Of a DNA stretch of 64,000 nucleotides, positions 21,380 through 32,376 are shown piece by piece. Origin of the DNA: Atriophallophorus winterbourni (lineage: Eukaryota; Platyhelminthes; Trematoda; Plagiorchiida; Microphallidae); the NCBI GenBank assembly GCA_013407085.1, contig JACCGJ010011118.1:1-64000 (forward strand), written 5' to 3'. Every line of letters begins with the position of its first letter. Positions within the stretch are counted from its first letter, which is position 1. The position numbers were made by a program, and so were the translations under genes. The notes under the pieces are model-generated. The model made no database searches. It was not told the origin of the DNA and saw only the letters and a list, made by a program, of their open reading frames with translations.

Positions 21380-22442
21380 GTTTTTTTCAACCTACGAAAA
21401 TGGAATATGCAACCGCTGTAATTGATTTTTGATACCCGTAAAGCTAAAAAAGAAAGCACACATCGTACCAGTTTTCACTTTTCCTTTGTCGTTTATAAGA
21501 CGGTATAACAGTTTTCTGTTGTTCAGAAACCGTGCAGTTAACTTGTTATGGTGGTCCAGCTTATCCTGACGCACTAGAGACGTACAGTGATTGCGTAATT
21601 GTCGATATGCTTACCAATTTCGCACACACTCTTCCGGTCGAAACGCACGCCATGCATGGGTCCTGTAGCAGATCCACTTACGAGTTCTACTACGAATGAA
21701 AGTACGTAGGATACGTCGTTTTTCTGTTTTAGAAGTCGATGTTTGTTGCAGTAGACGGTGCCGCTGGGAGACAAATCTGGACTAGGTTGCCATTTAACCA
21801 GAAGTTGAAATTGCTAGCGGTGACGATTTCTTGAAAAGCCTTGTACTCCGTGACTATCTGTAACAGGGGTACCTCCTCGTCGAGGAATTCGGCGTAAGAA
21901 AAGGAAAAAATGTAAGGACGACGTGGTCGCTCTTCCCAAAGTGCGGTTCAGAATCAATTTCTTCTACCATCAGTTCCTCGTTAGTCAGCACTGGATCGAA
22001 TAAAGATGGACAATCGCAAATCCGAAAGCATGTAGCAATATTCACTTCGTTGTACAATGTATCTGATTTGGTTCGCCGACGACCACAGGAGTTGAAATCC
22101 CCTATCAGCAATGACTGCGTGTGTTGTAGTGATAAGGCGAAGCGAATGGATGCAAAAATGACATCATCAATGGAACTTTAAGTGTTCGGCGGACGATATA
22201 TTACCGCGACGAGAGCACAGACTTTATTTTTAAGTTGCAAGCTAAACCAAAGTGTGTAGACCACGCTAAGTTGGTCATGCGGAAGAACCACTTTAGTTGA
22301 ACTGTCGTTCCTGAGAATGGACATATTAGTGAGAGAAACATAGGCATCAGTGATCGAATAGCTCAGCACCGTTTCTGATACAGCTATTATGTCGAAAGCG
22401 GTTCCGCGCGTTCGTGTAGAGACAGTCCAAGCACTCACGCTA
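21380..22442 (-). mobile_element. CR1-like LINE fragment, endonuclease region
   Basis: On the minus strand, 22438-22178 encodes an endonuclease start (GTAFDIIAVSETVLSYSITD, then VCALVAVIYRPPNT), and 22111-21854 encodes LIGDFNSCGRR and FGKSDHVVLTFF (the SDH motif of AP-type endonucleases). A linker follows at 21574-21392 (HHNKLTARFLNNRKLLYRLI). RT is missing. The right edge meets the 3' end of another CR1 copy. Confidence 0.8.
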
Positions 22443-22485
22443 AAGGTTTGGAGCAGCTTCAGTTATATGAATATCAAGATCTGGT

Positions 22486-22940
22486 AGTAATTCTTCTTCT
22501 GAATCGAAAGCAGAAGGGATAAAATCCCGTTTAAGCTTCATCACAGTAATAGGCATGGGTGACTTCTGCTGACAAGGCAAAACCTGAGAGTAGAGGAACA
22601 CCACTATATCACTCCCGGGATCAAGTCCATCCGTCTCAACAAATGCTGATCCAACGCGCTTTTGAATAGCTGTTCAGATGGTAGAGTCAGGAGCCCTTTC
22701 GGTAGAGTTCCAAGTGTTCACCACCCGCGTGGATAGCGTGCTCGCATTACTCAGCATCAGTCGTCTAGGCTTCTGCAACTTGAAGTCATGTCCTCGAGTC
22801 CTCGACTCGCCTACTAATCGGAAGTACTGGAGGAACTCGTTTCCATATTGACCGAGAAGAATACGGCATGTCAGGAGAGATTGCAGATGTATTTTGATTA
22901 AAAAAACAAAATCTCTATAAATAGATGCCGAAACCAACGT
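22486..22940 (-). mobile_element. CR1-B-like C-terminus and 3' end
   Basis: The minus-strand frame 22937-22674 encodes LLTCRILLGQYGNEFLQYFR, then GESRTRGHDFKLQKPRRL, nearly the same as the end of CR1-B at 28.3-28.5 kb. The following ~190 bp (22486-22680) recurs at 23401-23603 and likely covers the last residues and 3' UTR. Confidence 0.8.
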
Positions 22941-22984
22941 AGCAACTAAATTGCTACGTAGTTATCTCTGAAGTTATTTCTGAC

Positions 22985-23300
22985 CATCGCACAAAAGGCC
23001 ACAAAATTCGGTTGCTCGTCCAACGGACGAATCGTCTGTCGCACTGGTACAGATTTTCACAACGTGTTGTCGGCACTTGGAACTCACTTCCGGCCAAGGT
23101 TGTTGACGCGCCAAGTCTATCTCTGTTCAAGAACAGCACCGATCAATTTCTCTGGTTCGCCAAAGACGACTGCTTTGAGAAACGAATCCACCTCCCAGGA
23201 TACCCGAGGCGTTGGTAGTTATGCCGGTTCAAGAAAGAGCTTAAATGGAACTTTTGTACTCCTTCTGCTCTAAATATAATTGTATTGTATTGTATTGTAT
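22985..23300 (+). mobile_element. CR1-like LINE C-terminus with (TATTG)n tail
   Basis: The frame 23012-23218 encodes NRLSHWYRFSQRVVGTWNSL, PAKVVDAPSLSLFKNSTDQF and a stop, the standard end of CR1-type ORF2. The non-coding end runs into TGTATTGTATTGTATTGTAT, a simple tail typical of this LINE group. Only the 3' ~315 bp are present. Confidence 0.85.
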
Positions 23301-23400
23301 CGTACGTTATATCAATTCAATTTTGATAGCAATAAGTTAAATCTTATCAAAGTGCTTATGCTACGAAAGATGCACCAAGGCCATAAAACATTTCAACTTC

Positions 23401-23603
23401 CCGCGTTTCTTCTTCTTCTGAATCGAAAGCAGAAGGGATAAAATCCCGTTTGAGCTTTATCACAGTAATAGACATGGGTGACTCCTGCTGACAAGGCAAA
23501 CCCTGAGAGTAGAGGAACACCACTATATCACTCCGGGGATCAAGTATATCCGTCTCAACAAATGCTGATCCAACGCGCTTTTGAATAGCTGTTCAGATAG
23601 TAG
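23401..23603 (-). repeat. Second copy of the CR1-B-like 3' end segment
   Basis: Roughly 95% identical by eye to 22486-22680 (TTCTGAATCGAAAGCAGAAG to CGCTTTTGAATAGCTGTTCA). It lacks the upstream coding part, so it is an extreme 5' truncation or a local duplication. Confidence 0.75.
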
Positions 23604-23618
23604 TTCAGTTTAGTTCAG

Positions 23619-23860
23619 TTTAGTTAGCACAGGACAGTATGTGGATAACAAGCCAATCGAACGTCCAGAATTTCTTTCGGTGGAAAGCTGTAGAGAAGCA
23701 CCCACCACTGCCAAAACGTATATTCTTTTTGTCTATTTGAAATCTTCGCCGATCACGAAGCCAAGAGATTATCCGGGTTGAACTTAGGAAGCAACGCGTT
23801 ATAACCGATGCTGTAAAAAGAAAAAGCAGTTTCTCTTCACCAGCACGGTGAGAAGTCAGC
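23619..23860 (+). repeat. Interspersed repeat (family R), copy 1
   Basis: The shared core is CCAATCGA-CGTCCAGAATTT-CTTTCGGTGGAAAGCTG and CACCCACCACTGCC. It is also found at 31025-31262 on the same strand and at 45795-45905 reversed. Preceded by GTTCAGTTTAGTTCAGTTTA. No coding potential is evident. Confidence 0.7.
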
Positions 23861-23933
23861 TAAAGTAGCATTGTGTATAATGAAACAAAAAAACACAGAG
23901 AACTCTAGCCCTCACTTTATTTACGGGATAACT

Positions 23934-26742
23934 CTAAAAGATGAAAAACCTAAGCTTGTATAGCCATTGAGGAGAGTATTCAGGAAACAACTTACCACGG
24001 TTTCGGTTCAAACCCTGCTTAAAACTAGACACGGTACTGCAGGATATAAGTTCTTCTGGAAGAATGTTCCAGAGGTTAACAACCTTAAGGCTGAAAAAGT
24101 GTTTCCTGGAGTCTAGCCGATATCGTTTCTCAGCAATTTTAAGTGAGTGACCCCGAGTGCCCAGCTCGGGGCTTAAGGTAAAGAAGTCGTTTATTTGCAC
24201 GCCACTCAAACCCTTCAAGATCTTAAAGGTTTCTATTAAGTCACCTCTTAAACGACGGCGCCTGAGGGAGAAAAGTTCGAGAGACATTAGGCGCACAGCT
24301 TACGGTTTCCCTCGCTGACCTTCAATCATGCGAGTTGCGAGGCGCTGTACGCTTTCAAGTCGAAGGATGTCCTTTTTGTAGTGAGGACACCACGCTTGAA
24401 CACAGTATTCAAGATGCGGCCAAACTAATGCCTTGTACAGTGGCAGGAATACATCGGGTCTTCTGCTCGATAGCACTGATTTCAGTCGAAAAAGCACCTT
24501 GCGTGCACGCTGAACCGCAGCGGCACATTGGTCCTCCCATTTGAAGTCAGCCCTAACCAGTACACCCAAATCCTTAACACACTGTGTGGCGTCAACACTG
24601 AGGGAATTCCCCGCCACCTGGACCGAAATCTTATCAACTAGTGTTGACAAGAGTTCGCTCTCATTTAGGTTAAGTGGGAGATCCTACAGGTATGATTAGT
24701 TTATGACCCACTGAAGGTCGTGCATCAAGGTATCTTCATCCGTTGATCCGATGAATTCCACATCATCCGCGAAAATGAAGCATGGTCACTTCAATTCAGA
24801 GGACAAGTCATCGATGAAAATCAGGAATAGAAGAGGACCAAGTACCGAACCTTGGGGTACACCACTGATCACGTCGGTTTGATTCGACAGCGAACATCCT
24901 ACTCTCACTCGGAATGTCCTACCTGTAAGGAAGCCTTTATCCAAGCAAGTAGACTACCCCGAATGCCTTTGGCTGCAAGCCTTATCCCAAGAAGGCGGTG
25001 ATTTACGGAATCGAAAGCCTTGCTGGAGTCTAGGTAGAGGGCTTCGACAGGCTTCCCTTCATCCATCCTTTTAGTGGCAGTATTGAGAAAGCTAAGGAGG
25101 TTAGTCAGACAGGATTTACCCTTAAGAAATCCATGCTGAGTTACACTCAACAGAGAATGCCGACAAAGATGCTGACAGATTTTATCACGCAGCAGTTTTT
25201 CCATTACTTTCGAGACGGTGCTGGTCAGGCTGACCGGTCTATAGTTACCAACAGTTGACCTGCAACCACCCTTGTGTATTGGCACGACTATGGCTTCCCT
25301 CCACTTACTGGGAACAACTCCTAGTTGCAGGCATGAATTAAAGAGCTGGCAAAACGGTTCGGCAAGCACTGAGGCAAGATTTTTAAGCATAATTGAGTAG
25401 ATGCCGTCCGGTCTCTCAGATTTGTTGACCCGAACATGGATAAGTGCGTCAAACACCTTAGCCTCATTGGAAAAAACTCATCTAATACATGGACACCAGG
25501 TGTCAGGTTAAGCAGACCTGACGGTGCGTTTGAAGAATTATCCCGTCGTTGAACGCTACTGAAAAACCCTGAGAAGGCAGTCGCCTTAGACAGGTCGGTA
25601 TCGGCAACATTTCCGTCCTCCAGTTTCAAATCCCCTATGTTTTCCCTAGCTTTACCTTTTTACTGTGCGTAGCTATAAAACATTTTCGGGTTGGATTTAG
25701 CATCTCTAGCTAGAAATAACTCAAAATCCTGTTTGAGAACACGTTGTAAGTTAACACAGGCATTCCGAGCGGTTTTGTAGCGAGCCCAAGAACCAGAAGT
25801 AAGGGATAGCTTATATTGTCGCCATAGACGATCCCGTTTACGGGTAGACCTACGGACTCGAGGAGACCACCAGGGTGGCCTTCGATGCCTTCTCACACAC
25901 TGCAGCGGAGCGTGCTTGTCTTGTAACTCGTTTAGATACTTAGATATTCTATCCCAGTATTCATTTACATTTGAATCGCTAGATAACTGAAGGGAAGATT
26001 TTGGAGTCTGCAAGAGTAAACCCCAGTCTACACGCCTAAAATTGCGTCTAGGACGAGAGAAAGGTTTGCGAAAACGCAATATCGCTCCGAAGCTTATCAT
26101 TACGGATCACTTTTGCCGAGCGGCGGTAGGTACTTCAAATGACTAATGGCTTCTAGCTGGAACGACAATACCAAGTCAAGAGTGGATGGAGTGCATCCAT
26201 GGCGAAACCTTGTAGGATCATTGACATGCTGGTGCAGCGCATGATTATGGAGCCATTTGAGAAAGGTGTCAGATTGCTTGGTGACTAGACCAGTGGGGAC
26301 AGGCCAATCTATGCCTGGGGGGGTTGAAATCACCCAAGATGAGTACACTGTGAGCTGAGTGAAACAAACCATCGAGTGTCTTAATAAGCTGTGTAAACTC
26401 CTGTATGGATGCACTGGGAGTGACGTAGACACAAGCAATTGCGAGCGATGACTTGTAGCAAGTCAGGAAACTCGTAAAAACTTGGACGTTTTTAATGGCT
26501 AGAGATATCCCTGTACCCATGTTGTGCAAACCATACTCCAAGAGCAGTGCAACGCCACCACCTCTCCTATCGCCCGGCCTATCGCATCTTATGACGAGAT
26601 ACTGTTCACTGATGTTTACCGGCACCTCATCAATCGCAGACAGCCAGGTCTCAGAAAGCGCAATAACCCTTGGGTGTAACTGAGCCACGCAGAGAGAAAG
26701 TTCAGCCCACTTATTCCTGATGCTGCATACATTTGCATACAA
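23934..26742 (-). pseudogene. CR1-A ORF2 endonuclease-reverse transcriptase, broken
   Basis: The N-terminus starts MYANVCSIRNKWAELSLCV and continues with VIALSETWLS (catalytic Glu), CDRPGDRRGGGVALL and a LILGDFN box (26500-26300 region, minus). TLDLVLSFQ and PPLGKSD end the endonuclease near 26100. A linker with VRRHRRPPWWSPRVRRSTRK follows. The RT is seen at 25456-24905 (SERPDGIYSIMLKNLASVLA, VVPIHKGGCRSTVGNYRPVS, HGFLKGKSCLTNLLSF, YLDSSKAFDSVNHRLLGIRL). The palm with FADDV-type residues lies near 24760, and the C-terminus (24650-23934) has CVKDLGVLVRADFKWEDQC and RGDLIETFKILKGLSGVQ. At least six frame changes or stops separate these pieces. Confidence 0.85.
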
Positions 26743-26774
26743 TACTTGGGCACTGGTTATTCGTGCTTCTGAAA

Positions 26775-28095
26775 CTAGTCCTGTTTGGCCCTCGGTCGAA
26801 GCACCCGAGGGAGCTGCACGTTTTTTGGCGTGCTACTTAGAGCAGGAGCATCAGTTTCGGCAGCCTCTTGCGTTAACGTAACGGACCGTTGCCTGACAAT
26901 TGAGACCGCATCCATAGAAGAGAAGCAACTACTGGAGTCATCGTCTCGGGTGCCATCGTCAATTGCGCTAAGACAATCAACGTCATCTGGGCCGGACAAC
27001 AAGACTAGTGGCAAAGTGCTGTTCGGTATGCCCGTCTGTGACTGAATAGCGTTTTGCGCTGCATCCGGGTTAAGAATGACCGATGTTCTCATTGCTAAGT
27101 TTCTCCTATTGGAATCAGAATCATTTTGCCGAATCCGGGACGGAGGGTTGTCGGGCTTCACCTGGAGTTCATCTAGCGTTGAGTTTTTCGATATACTCAG
27201 CCCTAGCCAGGAATGCATCCCGATCCACCTGATAATTAAATTCAACCAGGATTGGTCGAGGGCAGTTGCCCATCCTCCATCTTCCTACTCGGTGAATTCG
27301 CACTGTGGAAGTAGAAGGCTTCATATCCACCATTCGGAGAAGATCGTTTACACACCTACGATCAAGATCTCTGCGAGACTTAGATTCCTTAATAAATGGT
27401 TCCGCTCGGTTAAAAACTAGTACATTTCTAGTTCTAGATTTCGGATCAGAGAAATTGCTATGCACTGATTCGATTCGCTGACGCTAACCATTTAATTCCT
27501 GAATAATTTGCTCCAGCATAGGCGAACCGACTTCAATTGAATGTTGCCGTTTTCGTGTACTAACCTTATTTGCCTTAGTACGCTTCTTGGAAGTGCCAGC
27601 TACATTGGCCACCTTGGGAGTGGCAGCTTGCCTGGGTGGACGGGTTACCTGGCTAAGGTGTTCGACTTTCCCCTCGGCTGCAGGTAATCTAGATTTTTTA
27701 TTTGCACGTTTTTTCAAAGTTCTCCGTACATTGGCCTCTTTGGGAGGATGGTGTAACTGGTTGACTCTGTCAACTTCCGCCTTGACTGCACTCGTCCCCG
27801 GGCTAAGGTTTGCACTTAAAACAGCTGCATAGGTTTGAGTGGGTACGACGTTAGACGTGCTAGGCGAAATTTCACTATTTTGAGGTTTTACAATAACAAA
27901 AGCAGCGTAACTGGCAGCCTTATGGCAGGAGCTGCAATACGACTGTAAACAGCGGTACTTTGCATAAATCCCATAGTGAGATTTATGTATGCCAGAGCAG
28001 CTAGGGTGAGTTCAACGCTTGCACGCTGTGCACTCAATGCCCCTGGCCACTTTTTTGCAGCAATTGCCGTTGAGGCAAGCATTAACTGTACTCAT
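26775..28095 (-). pseudogene. CR1-A ORF1 (zinc-finger and RNA-binding protein), broken
   Basis: CR1 ORF1 products bind the element RNA. The start is ATG at 28095. The first ~65 codons (with one TGA where Trp fits) contain a Cys/His cluster CLNGNCCKK...IECTACKR...THPSCSGIH...YCSSCHK, resembling a PHD-type zinc finger known in some CR1 ORF1s. A Lys/Ala-rich basic linker follows (27717-27484). Then comes an RRM-like block (27465-27169: TRNVLVFNRAEPFIKESKSR, LDRRCVNDLLRMV, VRIHRVGRWRMGN, PRPILVEFNYQVDRDAFLAR), similar to LINE ORF1 RNA-binding domains. The Ser/Asp-rich C-terminal part (27245-26775) is in another frame and ends RVLRPRAKQD. Confidence 0.75.
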
Positions 28096-28218
28096 CTTAC
28101 GGCGAGAAATATATGAAACGATAATGTACCAGCAAGATTATAGACTGATTTAATCACAAGCGTAATTAATCAGCACGAAATATAATAGACGATTTGCTTT
28201 TTATAAGGTAGTAAAATA

Positions 28219-30690
28219 GTAAGTCTATTTTACAGTAGTTTCACAGAATAGCGATAATGCGTAATAATTTTTAGCAGAGCGTGGAAAATCCAACCAAGTT
28301 GAACGTACCGCGCAAAAGACAGGAGCCCTTTCGGTAGAGAGTTCCAAGTGTTCACCACCCGCGTGAATAGCGTGCTCGCATTACTCAGCTTTAGCCTTCT
28401 AGGTTTCTGCAACTTAAAGTCATGTCCACGAGTCCTAGACTCACCTACTAATCGGAAGTACTGGAAGAACTCGTCTCCATATTGACAGAGAAGAATACGG
28501 CATGTCAGGAGCAGGTCATATCTTTCCCTTCGAAGATCTAGGGGGTAGAGCTTCAGCAAGCTCCTCCTATCCTCGTACGCGAGATGGCGCATTCCCCAAA
28601 CCATCTTAGTGCCCCTCCTTTGTACCCTCTCCAAGGAGTCGCATTCGCATTTGGACTGAGAAAATGCAACAGGCAGCCCATATTCCAACAGAGGACGAAT
28701 GTACACAGAAAAAAGTGTCTGGAACATTTGCGGGGTAATGGACGCAAAGGAACGCCGAATCGCCCAGAGCATCCTGGTAGCGCTGCCTATTCTCCGACAA
28801 GTGTCAGCCTTCGACTTCAAGGAATCCATAATCAGAATCCCTAAGTCATTTTCGACCGTCACCGCTCTAACAGGCTTACCTCCAAGAAAGTATTCACCAC
28901 CATTGTCATCGGAGTTTATGCGCATGACCACTGTCTTGTCCTCATTGATAGGCAGTGACCAGCGATGTGTCCAACTGACTAAGTCATCAACTGCTTGTTG
29001 CAGATGCTTGTGGCCATCACAGAAACTGACAGAGGCCCACAGTTTCAGATCAACCGCGAATGAAAGACAATCGATCGCTACCGCGTCCGAAATATCATTC
29101 ACGTAAACTTTGAATAACAATGGGCTAAGGACAGATCCCTGCGGCACTCCAGAGCCTGCTATCATCTCTGAAGTCAGATCTCCATTCACCTCGACACGGT
29201 TTGACCGCCTGAGATGAATGCCTCGATCCATTTAGGTAGACAACCCTAAACCCCAAACCCTCCAGCTTGACGAGCAATCGGCGGTGGGGCACGCGGTCAA
29301 ACGCCTTACTGAAGTCAATAAAAAGGACATCGACCTCTTGACCAGAATCAGTCAAAGCACACCAACTTTCTCACGCCAGAAGCAGATTGCTTACGCATGA
29401 GCCATTTTTGGTGAATCCATGTTGTTGTGGACACCAACGCCCACACTTCGAAAAAGTACTCTAATTTCCTTTTGATCAGCTTCTCTAAAATTTTACCCAT
29501 CACAGAAGTCAATGTGACCGACCTGTAATTAGCGAGACTACTGGGGTCCCCACTCTTAAACATAGGTTTAATAATACCATGTTTCCATTCTTGTGGCAAG
29601 ACCCCTAATGTTACAGATTTTGTAAACAACCTGGCCAGCGGAACGCACAACACTTCTGATAGTGCTCGTAAAACCAACGGATGAATACCGTCTGGTCCTG
29701 GCGCGGATTGTGTGTCTAACTGTTCAAACAGGTGTCTAACAGTCTCTACATCTACATCAAGATCAGACAACACCTCACTGTTATTAGAGACAGAAGAAGG
29801 ATCACTGTCTTCCAGACAGTACACGGAGGCATACTTCTTAGCCATGGCTTCAGCTTTCAAACCATCCTCAGTAATGTCTACCCCATTAGTATCTATCAAA
29901 TTCGGAATATATGGCGACGCATTTGTGCGGCGTCGAACGTATTTGAATAGCCGTTTGGTGCAAAAGTAGACTCGTCAACCAATCGCTGCTCGTACAACAT
30001 ACGTTTTCTGCGTTTCAATGCCGTACAAATGTTTCTAGCTTGCCGATAATTGTCATAGCCAGTGGCGTTTTTCCGACTTACGAATATCGACCAGAGCTTT
30101 TGACGTTGCCGCTGAAGTCACCTTATCTCCTTATGAAACCGAAGTGGACCTTCCGCCTTACGACGACTTGTGAACAACGGAACAGCCACCTCAATAACTG
30201 TCAAAATGTTATTACGGATCACCAGCCAACAATCTTCAACATCAGCTGCTTGATCGAAAGACCAATCGAGAGATGAAGCAACATCCCGTAACCTATCCGC
30301 GTCTGCCTTCAAAAAATTCCTTCTTGGAATTGGATCTGGTACCCAGCCAGTGTTGCGTTTCCACATGAAACTTAAGGTGGCATGGTCACTGCAGCCTAAT
30401 GGAGCTCCAGTCCGAAGCTGAGTAATATCGGACTGCGTGGGAGTGAATATCAAGTCCAAAATAGACTCACACCCAGTAGGGCCTACTCTGGTCGGATGGG
30501 AAACGTGCTGCACGAGGCCCACATCAACCAGAGCGTCCAATAAGTCTCGCTCGAATGACTCAGAACCTTCATCTAGCGAAGTCCAATCAATACTAGGAGC
30601 ATTGAAATCCCCCATAATCAAGCAGTTTGAGGATCTACCATACTGACATATCTGTGATATCATAGTATCTGCCTGAATATTGGGAGAACA
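28219..30690 (-). mobile_element. CR1-B LINE, 5'-truncated inside the endonuclease
   Basis: On the minus strand, 30663-30118 encodes endonuclease C-terminal motifs (SNCLIMGDFNAPSIDWTSLD, GCESILDLIFTPTQSD, GAPLGCSDHATLSF). 29899-29348 encodes early RT (DTQSAPGPDGIHPLVLRALS, LPQEWKHGIIKPMFKSGDPS). 29355-29125 encodes VDVLFIDFSKAFDRVPHRRL. 29231-28230 is a 333-residue open frame from SGVPQGSVLSPLLFKVYVND through the palm (FAVDLKLW where FADD is usual, so the second catalytic Asp is in a mutated context) to SRTRGHDFKLQKPRRLKLSN and the stop. It is less decayed than CR1-A but has frameshifts near 29.35 and 29.9 kb. Confidence 0.88.
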
Positions 30691-30699
30691 GTCAAAAGT

Positions 30700-31015
30700 T
30701 CAAATTCAAGTTCAAGTTGCACAGAGCTGAAGGTGGCTAGAAGCCAATCACGCGCCCAGATTTCCTTTGACGGTATGCGGTTGAGCACCCAGCACTTCGA
30801 TATCGAGTATAAAGTTCGTACTTTTCACACGTTCTTGTTTCCGAATATCAACAGTATATCACGATGTGAAAATGAAAAAAATGACTTTTAACAACCAGAA
30901 AGTGACATGTAAAGTAGATGATAGAAGTGAAGTTAAATGAAGTTTATGGTTTTGGGACCACGATTGTTTGATATTTCGTGTATTTTGACAGTTAATTTAT
31001 GTTAAGTTCACTTGT
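30700..31015. other. Non-coding spacer with a weak repeat remnant
   Basis: 30700-30790 carries AGAAGCCAATCACGCGCCCA and GATTTCCTTTGACGG, faintly like repeat family R. The rest to 31015 shows nothing recognisable. Confidence 0.4.
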
Positions 31016-31024
31016 CACATGACT

Positions 31025-31262
31025 GTTAATGGCTGATAGGCCAATCGAGAGTCTAGAATTTCTCTCGGTGGAAAGCTACAAAGAAGCGCCCACCACTGCC
31101 AAAGGTAGCTCTTTGTTCTGTGATGTAACCGTTGTAGGCGATGATACGTCAGGTGTTTCCAAGGCCGTCTTCGGTGCATGGTATTTGTTGCTGCGACTGG
31201 GAAAAACGGAAGGGTTTCTCTTCACTAAGCCGGTAAGAGGTATGCTAAGGAAAATTTCGAAA
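31025..31262 (+). repeat. Interspersed repeat (family R), copy 2
   Basis: GCCAATCGAGAGTCTAGAAT, TCTCGGTGGAAAGCTAC and GCGCCCACCACTGCCAAA match 23619-23860. Similarity continues weakly to TTTCTCTTCACTAAGCCGGT. An 81-codon frame inside it has no recognised product. Confidence 0.7.
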
Positions 31263-31519
31263 CATGACATTTAAAACGATTGTATAATTGGAATTTTGGG
31301 CCGTTTTTAATCGTGGTAAAAACCGTATAAATTTAAAATGAAAAATATGTTCATGTCACTTCTATCCATAGGCGACCTGCATATTCATGGACCGAACTCG
31401 GTGAAAACGCTCATGTAACCAGGCATCCGAGCCCTATTTGAACGCACCTACCGATATGCAAGCGATTAGTTCCTCATGCGGCATATTTCAGAAGTATACC
31501 ACACTTTCACTGAAGAAGT

Positions 31520-32119
31520 GTTGCCTAAGTTTCAGAATATTGTGATTTTTCCCGCTAGCTTTATAGTATGCCCTCTAATTGAAAGGTTAATCGCTCGAAA
31601 CAACAGGTTTTGACAACACTCGCCGCCTGGGCCTTTCAGAATTTTCAAGGTTTCTATTAAGTCATCCGTAAACGGTAACGCTGAAGTGAGAAGAGACTTA
31701 ATCAAATTAAATGTTCCTCGTAGGGTTTCCCGGAGATAACTCCACACATTTTGGTTGCTAGAGGCTGGCACCCCACAAGTAGTAATGTGTCTCTTAGGAA
31801 GATAGGGCTCCATGCACGCACGTAGTATTCTAAATGAGGTCTGACAACCTCAGTATATTAAGGGAAGACACTTCCGGCGTTTCATATATCATAACAGTAT
31901 TAAGCCTAAGGAGTTCTAATCCGGCTCGTTGTAGAGCTGATATATATATATTGCACAGCCCATTTGAAGTCCGCTGTTACGACTGTACTTTAATCCGCAA
32001 TTCTCTGAATCGATTTAAAGTCGATCTTACCTCTATTTGTAGTTACTGCAATTTTGTCAACTGCTGAAGACAACAGATGATATTTACTATTGCTTAAAGG
32101 AAGATATCAATCCCGTGAC
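31520..32119 (-). mobile_element. Decayed CR1 LINE, C-terminal side, left of the Gypsy insertion
   Basis: Minus-strand pieces include DDLIETLKILKGPGGE and RGHTIKLAGKI, the end of a CR1-A-type ORF2. The fragment continues on the other side of the Gypsy element at 35529, where FADDVKFAGSSD can be read. The insertion point is marked by the duplicated GTGAC. Confidence 0.75.
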
Positions 32120-32343
32120 TGTTAGGAGGGCGCCCCCTGTTGTATAGCCAGTGAACGAACTATTGATTATTCACCAATGAAGATCGATTTTGAATTCAAA
32201 TTATGATTTTCGCTCACTGTGATATTCACACATTCGCTCACTTATGATACACTCTGCATTCGGTAAACAGACGAGTTGAGTGACGGTTGCGTTCTCTCTG
32301 ACCAAACGGGCTGGGCCAACAACAGTGCAGCACAGACATAACA
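32120..32343 (+). repeat. 5' LTR of the Gypsy element
   Basis: It begins TGTTAGGAGGGCGCCCCCTG and ends CACAGACATAACA. It differs from the 3' LTR at 32254 (C versus T at 35434) and 32268 (C versus T at 35448) only. Such high identity indicates recent insertion, because both LTRs are copied from one template. Confidence 0.95.
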
Positions 32344-32376
32344 ACTTGGCGACGGGGTGTTTGGTCATGCCATGCC

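Larger units (their letters stand above)
23880..28095 (-). mobile_element. CR1-A LINE, near full length with ORF1 and ORF2
   Basis: This is the most complete CR1-type element here, about 4.2 kb on the minus strand. ORF1 remains lie at 28095-26775 and ORF2 remains at 26742-23934, in the expected order and only ~30 bp apart. The 3' end is near 23880-23910. Both frames are broken by frameshifts and stops, so it is an old copy. No target-site duplication was identified. The upper boundary, close to 28200, abuts the 3' end of CR1-B. Confidence 0.88.
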
